A stretch of 64,000 nt of DNA from Rhodoferax_B ferrireducens_A (GCF_031458075.1 NZ_JAVDXT010000005.1:372001-436000); one strand, 5' to 3'; counted from the stretch's first letter, positions 26,393 through 35,650 are shown. Made by a program: numbers and translations. Notes: generated from the sequence alone by a model not told the origin.

Positions 26393-29299
26393 CTACACCA
26401 GGGACAGGCCAGGGCCTGCCGGGGTCAACACCAGCAACTTGCCCCGGGAATGGGACTCCTCGCCGATCACCCGGCAGACCACGCGGTAGGCCTGCGCAGC
26501 AAACTGCAAGTCGTGGTAGGCCCCATCGGCCTGGCGCCAGACCTGCAGCAACTCGGGAGACAGCACCTCATCGGCATCGCGCCCCAGCAGCAGCGCCGCA
26601 CTGCCAAACAAAGCCTCTGCGTCGGCATTCACAAAAGCCACCATGCCCGCCAGGTCCAGGCCGATGATGGCCGTCGGGATCAGGTCCAGCACCTCGCGCG
26701 CCACCACCAGGCTGTTGGACTCCCGGTTGATCTGCTCGCGCTGCTCGGCCAGCAGGGTTTGCAGACGCTCGTTCACCGCGCTCAGTTCCTGGTTGGCCAC
26801 GATCACCGCGCGGCCCAACCGGCTGTTCTCGTCGGCCATCTCCTTGTGCGAAAAGGCTTCTGCAATATGCCCGCGCAGGCGCTCATCGTCCCAGGGCTTG
26901 GTCAGGAACTTGTAGATCGCGCCTTCGTTTATGGCATCGGTGATGGACTGCAGCTCGGTATAGCCCGACAAGACCATGCGCACGGTTTCGGGATACAGCT
27001 CCTTGGCCCGGCGCAGAAACTCCACGCCGGTCATACCGGGCATGCGCTGGTCGGAGACGATCACATCCACCGCATGTTCGGCCAGGCGCTGCAAGCCCTG
27101 GGCGCCGCTGTTGGCGGTCACCACGTTGTAGCCGTCGCGGCGCAGCAGCCGCTTGAGCGAAGCCACGATGTTGTCCTCATCGTCCACCAGCAGCAAGGTG
27201 CGCTGGTGGGTGCGCCGCAGCAGCAGATGCTCGGGCAACTGCCGGCCTTGGCGCAAGACTTCGGCCATAGCGTCCGCCGGGATGGAGGTGCTGAAATAAT
27301 GCCCTTGCATCTGGTCGCAGTGGTTGGCAATCAGCAGCGCCAACTGGCCCTCGGTCTCCACGCCTTCGGCCAGCACCTTCATTTGCAGGCTGTGGGCCAT
27401 GGTGATGATGGCCCGGGTGATGGAAACGTCTTGCGACGCAGCAGTCACATCGTGCACAAACGAGCGGTCCACCTTGACCACATCGATAGGCAAAGTCCGC
27501 AGATAACTCAGGTTCGAGTAGCCGGTACCAAAGTCCTCCAGCGAGATCTCGATGCCCATGGCCTTCAGCTCGCCAAGTACCCGCGTCACATGGGCACGCT
27601 CGCCCAGCAGTACGCCCTCGGTGATCTCCAGGCCCAGGTAACGCGACTCCAGCCCGGTTTCCGCCAGGATCGTTTGTATGCGCTGGACAATGTCGGACTG
27701 CAGCAGTTGCCGGGCCGACAGGTTCATCGCCAACCTGCCCGGTGCCAGGCCCTGCCGCTGCCAGGCCAGCGACTGTTCGCACAGGCTGCGCAACACCCAT
27801 TCCCCGATGGGCACGATCAAGCCGGTTTCCTCCGCGACGTCCAGGAACGCGGTACGCGCACCCAGCGGCTGCCCTGACGCATGCCATTGCAGCAAGGCCT
27901 CGGCGCCCACCACCGCACCACTGACCAGGTCCAGCTTGGGTTGGTAATACAGCTCAAATTCATTGCGCTCCAGGGCGCGCCGCAAGCCGGACTCCAGTGC
28001 CAGCCGCGTCACGGCTTTGGACTGCATGTCGACACTGAAAACACAGATCTGGTTGCTGCCCAGCGCGTCCGCATGGTAGGTCGCGGCCTGGACATGGTGG
28101 AGCAGTTCTTCAGGTTCCTGCCCATGCTGGGGAAACAGCGCGATCCCCATGCCACAGGTCACCTTGATCTCGTTGTCACCCACCATCAAGGGCACACCCA
28201 GCGCATCCATCCACGCCACCGCGAGCTGCCGCGCCAGCGGTTCGTCCATGGGCTCATCGCGCGCCAGCAGCACCGTGAATTCGCCATTGCCGAAGTGCGC
28301 CAGCATGTCACTCGCGTCCAGGTTCTCTTGCAAGCGGCCGGCTACGGCTGCCAGTAAAAGATTTCCCCCCGCCTTGCCCAGGGATTCGCTGACCAGTTTC
28401 AATTGGCCAATTTGGATACCGATGACGGCAATCTGGACTTCCTTGCGCTGGGCCTCTCGCAACGCCGTATCCAGCCGCTCGCTGAGTGCATTGCGGTTGC
28501 GCAGCCCGGTGATTTCATCGGTGTTCGCCAGCGTATCCAGGCGCTGCTCGGCCGCGCGTTGCTCGGTGATGTCCTGCAAGATGGTGACCGAGCGCACAAC
28601 CTGGCCCTGGGCATCCGCCTCGGCCAGGCCGCGGTGCAGTACCGTGCGCAAACTGCCATCGGTATGCGTGATGCGGTGCTGGAACTCCAGAATCTCCCCG
28701 GGCGATACGCCTTCACTGATGGCCTGCACATACGGTCGGTCGGCCGCCGGCACGCGCGACAACAGCCATTCCCGCGTGACGGTCGCCTCGCTGGGCGTTT
28801 CACCAAAGATATTGAACATGCCGGAGGACAAGGTCATGGCCCCGGTCGCCAGATCCATTTCTGCCGACCCGATGCGGGCCAGTTCCTCTGCGTTGTTCAA
28901 CAGTTGCGCCCGTGACTGGGCCATACGTGTCGCCCGCTTGATGTCACTGACGTCATGCAAGGTGACAAGATCGGCCACGCCATTGGGAAGCTCAATGCGA
29001 ACACCCCGGACCTGCGCCGAAAACTGCGTGCCATCTTTGCGTATGCATTCGATTTCATACACATGCCCTGGCACACCTTCCACCCGTGCCTGCACCTGTT
29101 GACGCACATAGTCACGGTAGTCAGGAGCCGTGAGTTCCGCCGCCTCCATGCCATAAAGGTCGTCTTCCGGCAGATAGCCGAACAATTGCTTCAAGTTCGG
29201 ATTGACGTACACCAGGCAATGTTCTTGCACCACGAAAATCGCAGCCTGCACCTGCTCCAGCAAGAAACGATAAGTGTCAACGGGCAAATTAACGGACAC
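26393..29299 (-). CDS. PAS-PAS-GGDEF-EAL-REC-PAS signalling hub
   Basis: First gene of the operon, about 968 residues. Domain order: PAS (about 5-120), PAS (130-245), GGDEF-like (250-410), EAL (425-675), receiver (690-805, phosphoacceptor in VIVSDQRMPG, switch Lys in FLTKPWDDE), coiled coil and a third PAS (855-935). The GGDEF signature reads GNGEF, so cyclase activity is unlikely. The EAL domain keeps EALL, LEITE and AEGVETE, but its loop is LEDFGTGYS instead of DDFGTG, so phosphodiesterase activity is uncertain. It may bind GTP or cyclic di-GMP and relay it. The start is unclear: GTG at 29299 is proposed; a TTG at 29350 is possible. Confidence 0.88.
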   Translation of the reverse strand: MSVNLPVDTYRFLLEQVQAAIFVVQEHCLVYVNPNLKQLFGYLPEDDLYGMEAAELTAPDYRDYVRQQVQARVEGVPGHVYEIECIRKDGTQFSAQVRGVRIELPNGVADLVTLHDVSDIKRATRMAQSRAQLLNNAEELARIGSAEMDLATGAMTLSSGMFNIFGETPSEATVTREWLLSRVPAADRPYVQAISEGVSPGEILEFQHRITHTDGSLRTVLHRGLAEADAQGQVVRSVTILQDITEQRAAEQRLDTLANTDEITGLRNRNALSERLDTALREAQRKEVQIAVIGIQIGQLKLVSESLGKAGGNLLLAAVAGRLQENLDASDMLAHFGNGEFTVLLARDEPMDEPLARQLAVAWMDALGVPLMVGDNEIKVTCGMGIALFPQHGQEPEELLHHVQAATYHADALGSNQICVFSVDMQSKAVTRLALESGLRRALERNEFELYYQPKLDLVSGAVVGAEALLQWHASGQPLGARTAFLDVAEETGLIVPIGEWVLRSLCEQSLAWQRQGLAPGRLAMNLSARQLLQSDIVQRIQTILAETGLESRYLGLEITEGVLLGERAHVTRVLGELKAMGIEISLEDFGTGYSNLSYLRTLPIDVVKVDRSFVHDVTAASQDVSITRAIITMAHSLQMKVLAEGVETEGQLALLIANHCDQMQGHYFSTSIPADAMAEVLRQGRQLPEHLLLRRTHQRTLLLVDDEDNIVASLKRLLRRDGYNVVTANSGAQGLQRLAEHAVDVIVSDQRMPGMTGVEFLRRAKELYPETVRMVLSGYTELQSITDAINEGAIYKFLTKPWDDERLRGHIAEAFSHKEMADENSRLGRAVIVANQELSAVNERLQTLLAEQREQINRESNSLVVAREVLDLIPTAIIGLDLAGMVAFVNADAEALFGSAALLLGRDADEVLSPELLQVWRQADGAYHDLQFAAQAYRVVCRVIGEESHSRGKLLVLTPAGPGLSLV

Positions 29300-29669
29300 G
29301 GCATTCCCACCCGCGTGATGTGCTGGAAGAGCTGGCGGCCAAGCTGGCAACGGCAGATAAAAGCTTAGGCCTCAAATCCATAAGCACGACCGCAATACGC
29401 CACAGAAAGTCGTGCCGCCCGGGCCAGCTTCGCGTGGAAACATGCATATGTGTTGACCTCCTGCCACGGTGCATGCTGTTCGCATGCCAATGGTTTTACC
29501 CACTTTACACCCGCGAAACCCATTCTGCCGTATCCGCAAGAATCCAGGACGCAACAGACGCAGGTATATACCCACTTTGCATGACGCTGCTCGGCTCTCC
29601 CGCCCGCATGGGACAATCCACAGCTTTTTCCAAAACTCTTGGTATGGGCTTGTCCAGCCCTCAAGTTAC
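29300..29669. other. 370-bp intergenic region, divergent operon / queA
   Basis: No convincing gene was seen here. The region, AT-richer than its surroundings, must hold the promoters of the signalling operon (minus) and of queA (plus). It contains two GCATGC sites (29471-29476 and 29482-29487) forming an inverted repeat and a perfect palindrome GGTATATACC (29563-29572). Either could be a regulator site. No strong -35/-10 pair was identified. Confidence 0.4.
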
Positions 29670-30719
29670 ATGCGACCCTACACCCTCAGCGATTTCGACT
29701 TCACTCTGCCGGAGGCCTTGATTGCCCAGCACCCGGCCCCAGAACGCAGCAGCTCCCGCCTGCTGGACGGCAGCAGCCCCCAGGCACAGGACCGCATCTT
29801 CCGCGAGCTGCCCAGCCTTTTGCGCGCCGGTGACCTGCTGGTCTTCAACGACACCAAGGTGCTCAAAGCCCGCTTGTTCGGCGAAAAAGCCAGCGGCGGC
29901 AAGGTCGAACTGCTGGTCGAGCGCGTACTCACCGGCAACCAGGTTGCTGCCCATATGCGGGTCAGCAAGAAGCCCGAGCCCGGCGCTACCATCAGCCTGG
30001 TAGGCGATGGCGGTTTCCGCGCCACCCTGCTGGGCCGCTGGCCCGATGCCGACGGCACGCTGTTCCGCTTCGTGCTCAGCAACGACGCAGGCGACGACCC
30101 CTACACATTGATGGAACGCCACGGCCATGTGCCGCTGCCGCCCTACATCACGCACACCGATTCGGCCGAGGACGCGCAGCGCTACCAGACCGTGTTCGCC
30201 CGCGCACCCGGCGCCGTGGCCGCGCCCACCGCCGCCCTGCACTTTGACGACGCTTTGCTGGCCGAACTCGAAGCCCGTGGTGTACAGCGCGCCAGCGTCA
30301 CCCTGCACGTGGGCGCCGGCACCTTCCAGCCGGTGAAAACCGAGAACATCGCCGAGCACCAGATGCACAGCGAGTGGTACGAAGTGCCTACCGCCACCCA
30401 GCAGGCGATTGCGGCCTGCAAGGCCCGTGGCGGCCGGGTGGTCGCCGTGGGCACCACCACCGTGCGCACGCTCGAATCCTGGGCCCAGTCCGGGCTGGCC
30501 AGTGGCGACACCCGCATCTTCATCACGCCGGGCTTTGTATTCCAGCATGTGGACCTGCTGGTGACCAACTTCCATTTGCCCAAGTCCAGCCTGATGATGC
30601 TGGTCAGCGCGTTTGCCGGCTACGAGCACATCATGGACCTGTACCGCCACGCCATCGCCAACCAATACCGTTTCTTCAGCTATGGCGACGCCATGCTGCT
30701 CCAGCGAAAGACCGCCTGA
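29670..30719 (+). CDS. queA: S-adenosylmethionine:tRNA ribosyltransferase-isomerase QueA
   Basis: The 349-residue enzyme transfers and isomerises the ribosyl part of AdoMet to make epoxyqueuosine on tRNA wobble position 34. Conserved stretches visible are DFDFTLPEALIAQHP, LLVFNDTKVLKARL, the HVGAGTFQPV segment and TNFHLPKSSLMMLVSAF near the C terminus. The length is typical. An ATG at 29670 is used; the open frame continues upstream without homology. It is followed after 2 bp by tgt, the enzyme that acts earlier in the same pathway. Confidence 0.97.
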   Translation: MRPYTLSDFDFTLPEALIAQHPAPERSSSRLLDGSSPQAQDRIFRELPSLLRAGDLLVFNDTKVLKARLFGEKASGGKVELLVERVLTGNQVAAHMRVSKKPEPGATISLVGDGGFRATLLGRWPDADGTLFRFVLSNDAGDDPYTLMERHGHVPLPPYITHTDSAEDAQRYQTVFARAPGAVAAPTAALHFDDALLAELEARGVQRASVTLHVGAGTFQPVKTENIAEHQMHSEWYEVPTATQQAIAACKARGGRVVAVGTTTVRTLESWAQSGLASGDTRIFITPGFVFQHVDLLVTNFHLPKSSLMMLVSAFAGYEHIMDLYRHAIANQYRFFSYGDAMLLQRKTA

Positions 30720-30721
30720 CC

Positions 30722-31918
30722 ATGTTGAAATTTGACCTACTCGCCACCGATGCCCCTTCTGCCGACGGCAGCTACGCTGGCAGCCATGCGCGCCGCGGCA
30801 CTTTGACGCTAAACCACGGCGTGGTGCAAACCCCGATCTTCATGCCCGTGGGCACCTACGGCACCGTCAAGGGCGTGATGCCCCGCAGCCTGGAAGAAAT
30901 GGGCGCGCAGATCATCCTGGGCAACACCTTCCATTTGTGGATGCGCCCGGGCCTGGACGTGATGGCTCAGTTCGGCGGCCTGCACCAGTTCGAGAAGTGG
31001 AACAAGCCCATACTCACCGACAGCGGCGGATTCCAGGTCTGGAGCCTGGGCGAGATGCGCAAGATCAGCGAAGAAGGCGTGAAGTTCTCGTCGCCGGTGA
31101 ACGGCGACAAGCTGTTCCTGACGCCCGAGATCAGCATGCAGATCCAGACCACGCTGAACTCCGACATCGTGATGCAGTTCGACGAATGCACGCCCTACGA
31201 CACCAAGGGCCATATCACCACCGAGCGCGAAGCCCGCAACTCCATGGAGCTCAGCCTGCGCTGGGCCAAGCGCTGCCAGGCCGAGTTCGCCCGGCTTGCG
31301 AACCCGAACGCGCTGTTTGGCATCGTCCAGGGTGGCATGTTCGAAAACCTGCGCCAGGAGTCGCTGGACCAGCTGGTGGAGATGGACTTCCCCGGCTACG
31401 CGGTCGGCGGCGTCAGCGTGGGCGAGCCCAAGGACGAGATGCTGCGCATCATGGCCCACACGCCGCACAAGCTGCCAGCCCACAAGCCGCGCTACCTGAT
31501 GGGCGTGGGCACGCCCGAAGATCTGGTGCAAGGCGTGGCCGAAGGCGTGGACATGTTCGACTGCGTGATGCCGACCCGCAATGCGCGCAACGGCACGCTG
31601 TTCACCCGCTATGGCGACCTGAAGATCCGCAACGCCCGCCACAAGACCGACGAGCAGCCGCTGGACGTGACCTGCAGCTGCCACGCCTGCGCCGGCACAA
31701 GCGGCGTGTCCTACGCCAATGGCGGCCGCGACGGCTTCAGCCGCGCCTACCTGCACCACCTGGACCGCTGCGCCGAAATGCTCGGCCCCATGCTGGCCAG
31801 CATCCACAACCTGCACTACTTCTTGAACCTGATGCGCGAAATGCGCGAGGCGCTGGACGCGGGTACGTTCGGTGCATTCCGCGCGCAGTTCAAGGCGGAC
31901 CGGGCGCGCGGGGTGTAA
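30722..31918 (+). CDS. tgt: tRNA-guanine transglycosylase Tgt
   Basis: The 398-residue enzyme exchanges guanine-34 for preQ1 in tRNAs with GUN anticodons. The substrate-binding Asp is in LTDSGGFQVW, the nucleophile Asp is in MFDCVMPTRNARNG, and zinc is held by CSCHAC with a downstream His (HHLDRC). It is cotranscribed with queA (2-bp gap). A repeat-derived stem-loop with a T-run ends the operon. Other queuosine genes (queC-G) are absent from the window. Confidence 0.97.
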   Translation: MLKFDLLATDAPSADGSYAGSHARRGTLTLNHGVVQTPIFMPVGTYGTVKGVMPRSLEEMGAQIILGNTFHLWMRPGLDVMAQFGGLHQFEKWNKPILTDSGGFQVWSLGEMRKISEEGVKFSSPVNGDKLFLTPEISMQIQTTLNSDIVMQFDECTPYDTKGHITTEREARNSMELSLRWAKRCQAEFARLANPNALFGIVQGGMFENLRQESLDQLVEMDFPGYAVGGVSVGEPKDEMLRIMAHTPHKLPAHKPRYLMGVGTPEDLVQGVAEGVDMFDCVMPTRNARNGTLFTRYGDLKIRNARHKTDEQPLDVTCSCHACAGTSGVSYANGGRDGFSRAYLHHLDRCAEMLGPMLASIHNLHYFLNLMREMREALDAGTFGAFRAQFKADRARGV

Positions 31919-31963
31919 GCGGTGTGCGGCGCCCGGCCGCACGTAACGCTACATAATTCATAG

Positions 31964-32003
31964 CTGCCAGCGCAGACAATACCTGCGCGATAGGCAGTTT
32001 TTA
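31964..32003 (+). terminator. terminator of queA-tgt built from a dispersed repeat
   Basis: CTGCCAGCGCAG (31964-31975) pairs imperfectly with CTGCGCGATAGGCAG (31983-31997), followed by TTTTT (31998-32002). The left arm is the family core AGCTGCCAGCGCAG, and the copy continues with TTTTTATCTAAAG. Confidence 0.6.
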
Positions 32004-32032
32004 TCTAAAGGCAGCACTTCCTGCTCAGAAAA

Positions 32033-32056
32033 ATTCCGTCTTAGGTAACACGGAAT
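32033..32056. promoter_or_regulatory. candidate operator upstream of the amidohydrolase/ABC operon
   Basis: Perfect inverted repeat ATTCCGT-N10-ACGGAAT (32033-32039 and 32050-32056), 74 bp before the amidohydrolase start and beyond the tgt terminator. Seven-base arms and two-turn spacing suit a dimeric regulator; no regulator gene is adjacent. Confidence 0.4.
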
Positions 32057-32129
32057 CCTTCGTTGGCCTGCATGCCATCGGCTTCTACATTGAAAGGCCG
32101 ATCTGCATTGCACCCCACGGAGAATTCTG

Positions 32130-33641
32130 ATGAACGACCGCCTGTACACCGCCCAAGCCTCGCGTTCCGCTGCCGTCAAGGTGCGGCTGGACCACCCGGT
32201 GATCGACACCGATGTGCATGTCAACGACTTCGCGCCGGCGCTGGAAGACTATGTGCACCACTACGGTGGCACGGCCCTGGTGGAGGCGCTGCGCAAGGCC
32301 CTGGGCGGCCGCTTCGCCACCAAGAGCGCGGCCGGCAAGGACTGGTACCAGCAGACAGCCGAGGAGCGCCAGCACAACCGCACGCTGCGCGCGCCCTGGT
32401 GGGCCCGGGTCACCCGCAATACACTGGACCTGGCCACCTACACCCTGCCGGATCTGCTGGCCGAACGCCTGGCCGAGCAAGGCGCCGACTACTCGGTGCT
32501 GTTCCCCAACGACGTGCTGTCGCCGGCCGCCGCCGGCACCGAATTCCGCCAGCCGCTGCACCGCGCGATCAACCACTTCCACGCCGACCAGTACCGCAAG
32601 CACGCGCACCGCCTGACCCCGGTGGCCGGCATCCCGATGCACACGCCGCAAGAGGCCATCGAAGAGCTGGAATTTGCGGTGAACACGCTGGGCCTGAAGG
32701 TCATCAACATCCCCGGCGGCGTGCGCCGGCCCATCCCTGCCGTGGCCGCGCTCTACCCCAAGGACGTGCACCCCGAGGTGGCCAAGCACGCCACCTACAC
32801 CGACTTCTTCGGCATCGACAGCGCGCACGACTACGACCCGTTCTGGGCCAAGGTGGTGGAGCTCGGCGTGCCGGTCACCACCCATTACGGCAGCCAGGGC
32901 TGGACCGGCCGGCAGTCGATCAGCAACTACATGTTCAACCACGTAGGCCACTTCGCCGATGGCTCGCAGGCCTTTGCCAAGGCGCTGTTCTTCGGCGGCG
33001 TGACCAAACGCTTCCCCGGCCTGCGCGTGGGCCTGCTGGAAGGCGGCGCCGACTGGGGCTCGCACGTCTACACGCATCTGGTGGACCGCTGGGAAAAGCG
33101 CAACCGCCATGCGGTGCAGAACTACAACCCCGCGCATGCCGACATTGAGTTGCTGGCTTCGCTGTTCGAACGCTACGGCCAGGACCTGACCAAGGGCAAG
33201 CCGGTGAACCGCGAGACCCTGCTGCGCGACAGCCTGGGCATCTCGGCGCTGCCGCACAGCCGCGATCCGGTGGATGATGAGCTGGACGATTTCAAAGCCG
33301 CCGGCATCGAAAGCGTGGAAGACATCCGCGACCGCTGGGTGAACAACTTCTTCTTCGGCTCCGAGGCCGACGACCGCACCGTGGCCGCGGCCTTCAACCA
33401 CAAGGTGCACCCGCTGGGCGTGAAGATCAACGCCATCTGGTCGTCCGACATCGGCCACTGGGACGTGCCGGACCTGACCGAGCCGCTGGCCGAAAGCTGG
33501 GACCTGGTGGAGCAAGGCGTGATCTCGGCCGCCGACTTCAAGGCCTTCACCTTCGGCAACCCCTACAAGTTCTACACCGAGGCCCATCCGCGCTTCTTCG
33601 AAGGCACAGACATCGCTGACAAAGTACGCGGCAAGGTCTGA
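32130..33641 (+). CDS. amidohydrolase-family metal-dependent hydrolase/decarboxylase (PF04909 type)
   Basis: The 503-residue enzyme belongs to the amidohydrolase-2 superfamily, a TIM-barrel group that includes decarboxylases and C-C hydrolases of aromatic acids. It shows the N-terminal metal motif VIDTDVHVND and the later signature LEGGADWGSH with Trp and His residues, and a further DIGHWD near the C terminus. The start ATG has GGAG ten bases upstream. It opens the operon with a SsuABC-like importer (32 bp gap), so it probably acts on the imported compound. The substrate cannot be inferred from sequence; no sulfonate monooxygenase (SsuD) is present. Confidence 0.87.
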   Translation: MNDRLYTAQASRSAAVKVRLDHPVIDTDVHVNDFAPALEDYVHHYGGTALVEALRKALGGRFATKSAAGKDWYQQTAEERQHNRTLRAPWWARVTRNTLDLATYTLPDLLAERLAEQGADYSVLFPNDVLSPAAAGTEFRQPLHRAINHFHADQYRKHAHRLTPVAGIPMHTPQEAIEELEFAVNTLGLKVINIPGGVRRPIPAVAALYPKDVHPEVAKHATYTDFFGIDSAHDYDPFWAKVVELGVPVTTHYGSQGWTGRQSISNYMFNHVGHFADGSQAFAKALFFGGVTKRFPGLRVGLLEGGADWGSHVYTHLVDRWEKRNRHAVQNYNPAHADIELLASLFERYGQDLTKGKPVNRETLLRDSLGISALPHSRDPVDDELDDFKAAGIESVEDIRDRWVNNFFFGSEADDRTVAAAFNHKVHPLGVKINAIWSSDIGHWDVPDLTEPLAESWDLVEQGVISAADFKAFTFGNPYKFYTEAHPRFFEGTDIADKVRGKV

Positions 33642-33673
33642 GCGGCTCTCTATTCCATTTCCAAGGTAGCACC

Positions 33674-34774
33674 ATGTCCAAAGCATTCTCCAAAATCCGC
33701 CGCATCAGCCTGGCCGCCGCCGGTCTGGCGCTGTCCATTGCCTCCTTCTCGCTGCAGGCCGCGCCGCAGGTGATACGCATCGGCGTGGCCACCGCCGGGG
33801 GTGGCGACCCGGTCAACTGGGGTGGCTCGCCCGGTGGCGTGGTGCGCGGCAACCAGTGGCTGGAGGAGGAGTTCAAGGCATCGGGTGTGCAGGTCGAATG
33901 GCTGTTCTTCAAGGGCGCAGGGCCAGCCGTGAATGAAGCGCTGTCGAACAAGCAGATCGACTTCGCCTACCAGGGCGACCTGCCCCAGGTCATCGGCCTG
34001 GCCAACGGCCTGAAGACCAAGCTGCTGCTGGTCAGCGGCGCGCGCAACAACCTGTATGTGGTGACGCCGCCGCAGTCGGAGATCCGCGGTATCAAGGACC
34101 TGAAGGACAAGAAGGTATCGATCTTCCGCGGCACCAACGGCCACCTGGTGGCCAACAATGTGTTGGCAGCCAACGGCCTGGCCGAGCGGGACCTGAAGGC
34201 GGTGAACCTGGACACCGGCAGTTCACAGGCCGCCCTGGTGTCGAACGGTGTGGACGCGGCTTTTGGCGGCTACGAATGGTTCAAGGTGCGCGACCAGGGC
34301 CTGGCCAAGGTGGTCTATTCCACCCAGGGCCAGGACCCGGCCTACACCCGCCAGGCATCGCTGCTGGTGCGTGAAGACTTCGAGAAAGAGAATCCGGCCG
34401 AAGTCCAGCGTGTCGTCGACGTCTTCGTGCGCGCGGCCGACTGGGCCTCGGACGAGAAGAACCGGGCCGAGCTGTTCAAGCTCTGGGCGCGCAGCGGCAC
34501 GCCGGTGGCCTCGTGGGAGGCCGAGTTCGACAAGCAGGACCTGGCGGTACGCAACTCGCCCCTGGTCGACGACTTCATCATCGGCCGCTACAAGGCGGTG
34601 GTCAGCGATGCGGTCAAGCTCAAGCTGATACGGCGCGAAGTGCCGGTGGACGGCTGGTTCGACACCCGCTACCTGAAGGCCGCGCTGAAGAAGCAGGGCC
34701 TGGAAAACCGCTGGACCGCCTTCGACGCCAAGGGCAAACCCAAGACCGGTGCGGCCACGGTGGCCTCGAAGTAA
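33674..34774 (+). CDS. SsuA-like periplasmic substrate-binding protein
   Basis: The 366-residue protein has a signal peptide (cleavage near SLQA, residue 29), then the NMT1/SsuA-type two-lobed fold: IRIGVATAGGG, VEWLFFKGAGPAVNEALSNKQIDFAYQGDLP and VSIFRGTNGHLVANN. The family binds sulfonates, taurine, nitrate analogues, thiamine precursors or aromatic acids. It is 32 bp after the amidohydrolase gene and 12 bp before the first permease gene, so these five genes are one operon. Confidence 0.92.
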   Translation: MSKAFSKIRRISLAAAGLALSIASFSLQAAPQVIRIGVATAGGGDPVNWGGSPGGVVRGNQWLEEEFKASGVQVEWLFFKGAGPAVNEALSNKQIDFAYQGDLPQVIGLANGLKTKLLLVSGARNNLYVVTPPQSEIRGIKDLKDKKVSIFRGTNGHLVANNVLAANGLAERDLKAVNLDTGSSQAALVSNGVDAAFGGYEWFKVRDQGLAKVVYSTQGQDPAYTRQASLLVREDFEKENPAEVQRVVDVFVRAADWASDEKNRAELFKLWARSGTPVASWEAEFDKQDLAVRNSPLVDDFIIGRYKAVVSDAVKLKLIRREVPVDGWFDTRYLKAALKKQGLENRWTAFDAKGKPKTGAATVASK

Positions 34775-34786
34775 GCATAGACGCCC

Positions 34787-35650
34787 ATGTCCGCTGACGC
34801 CACCGCCACCCTGCCGGCCCCGGCCGAGCAGGCCGCCACCCCGCCGCTGAGCACCGGCTCCACGGTGCAGCATCTGCTGCACCGCACGACCGCGGTGCTG
34901 GAGCCACTCTGGCTACCGCTGACCCTGCTGGCCCTGTGGACGCTGGGCGCGGCCCAAGGCTGGATCTCTGCCCAGGTGCTGCCACCGCCACTGTTTGTGC
35001 TGGAGACGCTGCAGGACCTGGCCGCCAGCGGCGACCTGTGGCTGCATGTGTCGGCGAGTTTGCAGCGGGTGCTGGTGGGCTTCGCGGTCGGCAGCCTGAT
35101 CGGCCTGGCCCTGGGCACGGCCATGGGCTTGTCGCGCAGCGTGGAAGCCTATGTGCTGCCCAGCTTCAACGCGCTGGTGCAGATACCGGTGCTGGCCTGG
35201 CTGCCGTTTGTGCTGTTGCTGGTCGGCATAGGCGAGCCGCTGAAATACATACTCATCGCCAAGGCGGCACTGGTGCCGGTGGCGCTGAACACCTTGCAGG
35301 GCTTTCGACAATCCCCCGTGAACCTGCGCGAAGTGGGCGAGGTCTATGGCTATACGCGGCGCCAGCAGGTGCTGGAGATCGTGCTGCCCACCGCCGTGCC
35401 CACGCTGTTCACCGGCATCCGCCTCGGTTTCACCAAGGCCTGGTTGTCGCTGGTGGTAGTCGAGCTGGTGGCGTCGAGCGAAGGCCTGGGCTATTTGATC
35501 GTCTACGGCCGGCAGCTGTTCCAGCTGGACCTGGTGATGGCCGCGGTGATCGTGGTCGGCGCCATCGGCTACGCCATCGACCGGCTGCTGGATCTGACCG
35601 AGCGCCGCTTCATCGGCAGCCGCGTAGCCAGCGCCGAGGGAGCGCACTGA
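34787..35650 (+). CDS. SsuC-like ABC permease 1
   Basis: The 287-residue inner-membrane protein has about six helices and the binding-protein-dependent permease loop (EAA motif region EVGEVYGYTRRQQVLEIVLPTAVPTLFTGIRLGF) that docks the ATPase. A hydrophilic 45-residue N-terminal extension precedes the first helix. Its stop overlaps the start of permease 2 (ATGA). Two different permeases in one SsuABC-type operon imply a heterodimeric channel rather than the usual homodimer. Confidence 0.92.
   Translation: MSADATATLPAPAEQAATPPLSTGSTVQHLLHRTTAVLEPLWLPLTLLALWTLGAAQGWISAQVLPPPLFVLETLQDLAASGDLWLHVSASLQRVLVGFAVGSLIGLALGTAMGLSRSVEAYVLPSFNALVQIPVLAWLPFVLLLVGIGEPLKYILIAKAALVPVALNTLQGFRQSPVNLREVGEVYGYTRRQQVLEIVLPTAVPTLFTGIRLGFTKAWLSLVVVELVASSEGLGYLIVYGRQLFQLDLVMAAVIVVGAIGYAIDRLLDLTERRFIGSRVASAEGAH

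Noticed and set aside
29300..29669. Small frames (29365-29664 and 29372-29575, minus) in the queA upstream region
   Set aside because: No ribosome-binding site, no recognisable protein pattern and a Cys/Arg-rich composition typical of non-coding DNA.
32085..33686. 533-aa minus-strand frame opposite the amidohydrolase
   Set aside because: Rich in Val, Gly and His as expected from codon-reversal of a GC-rich gene; the plus-strand gene is well supported.
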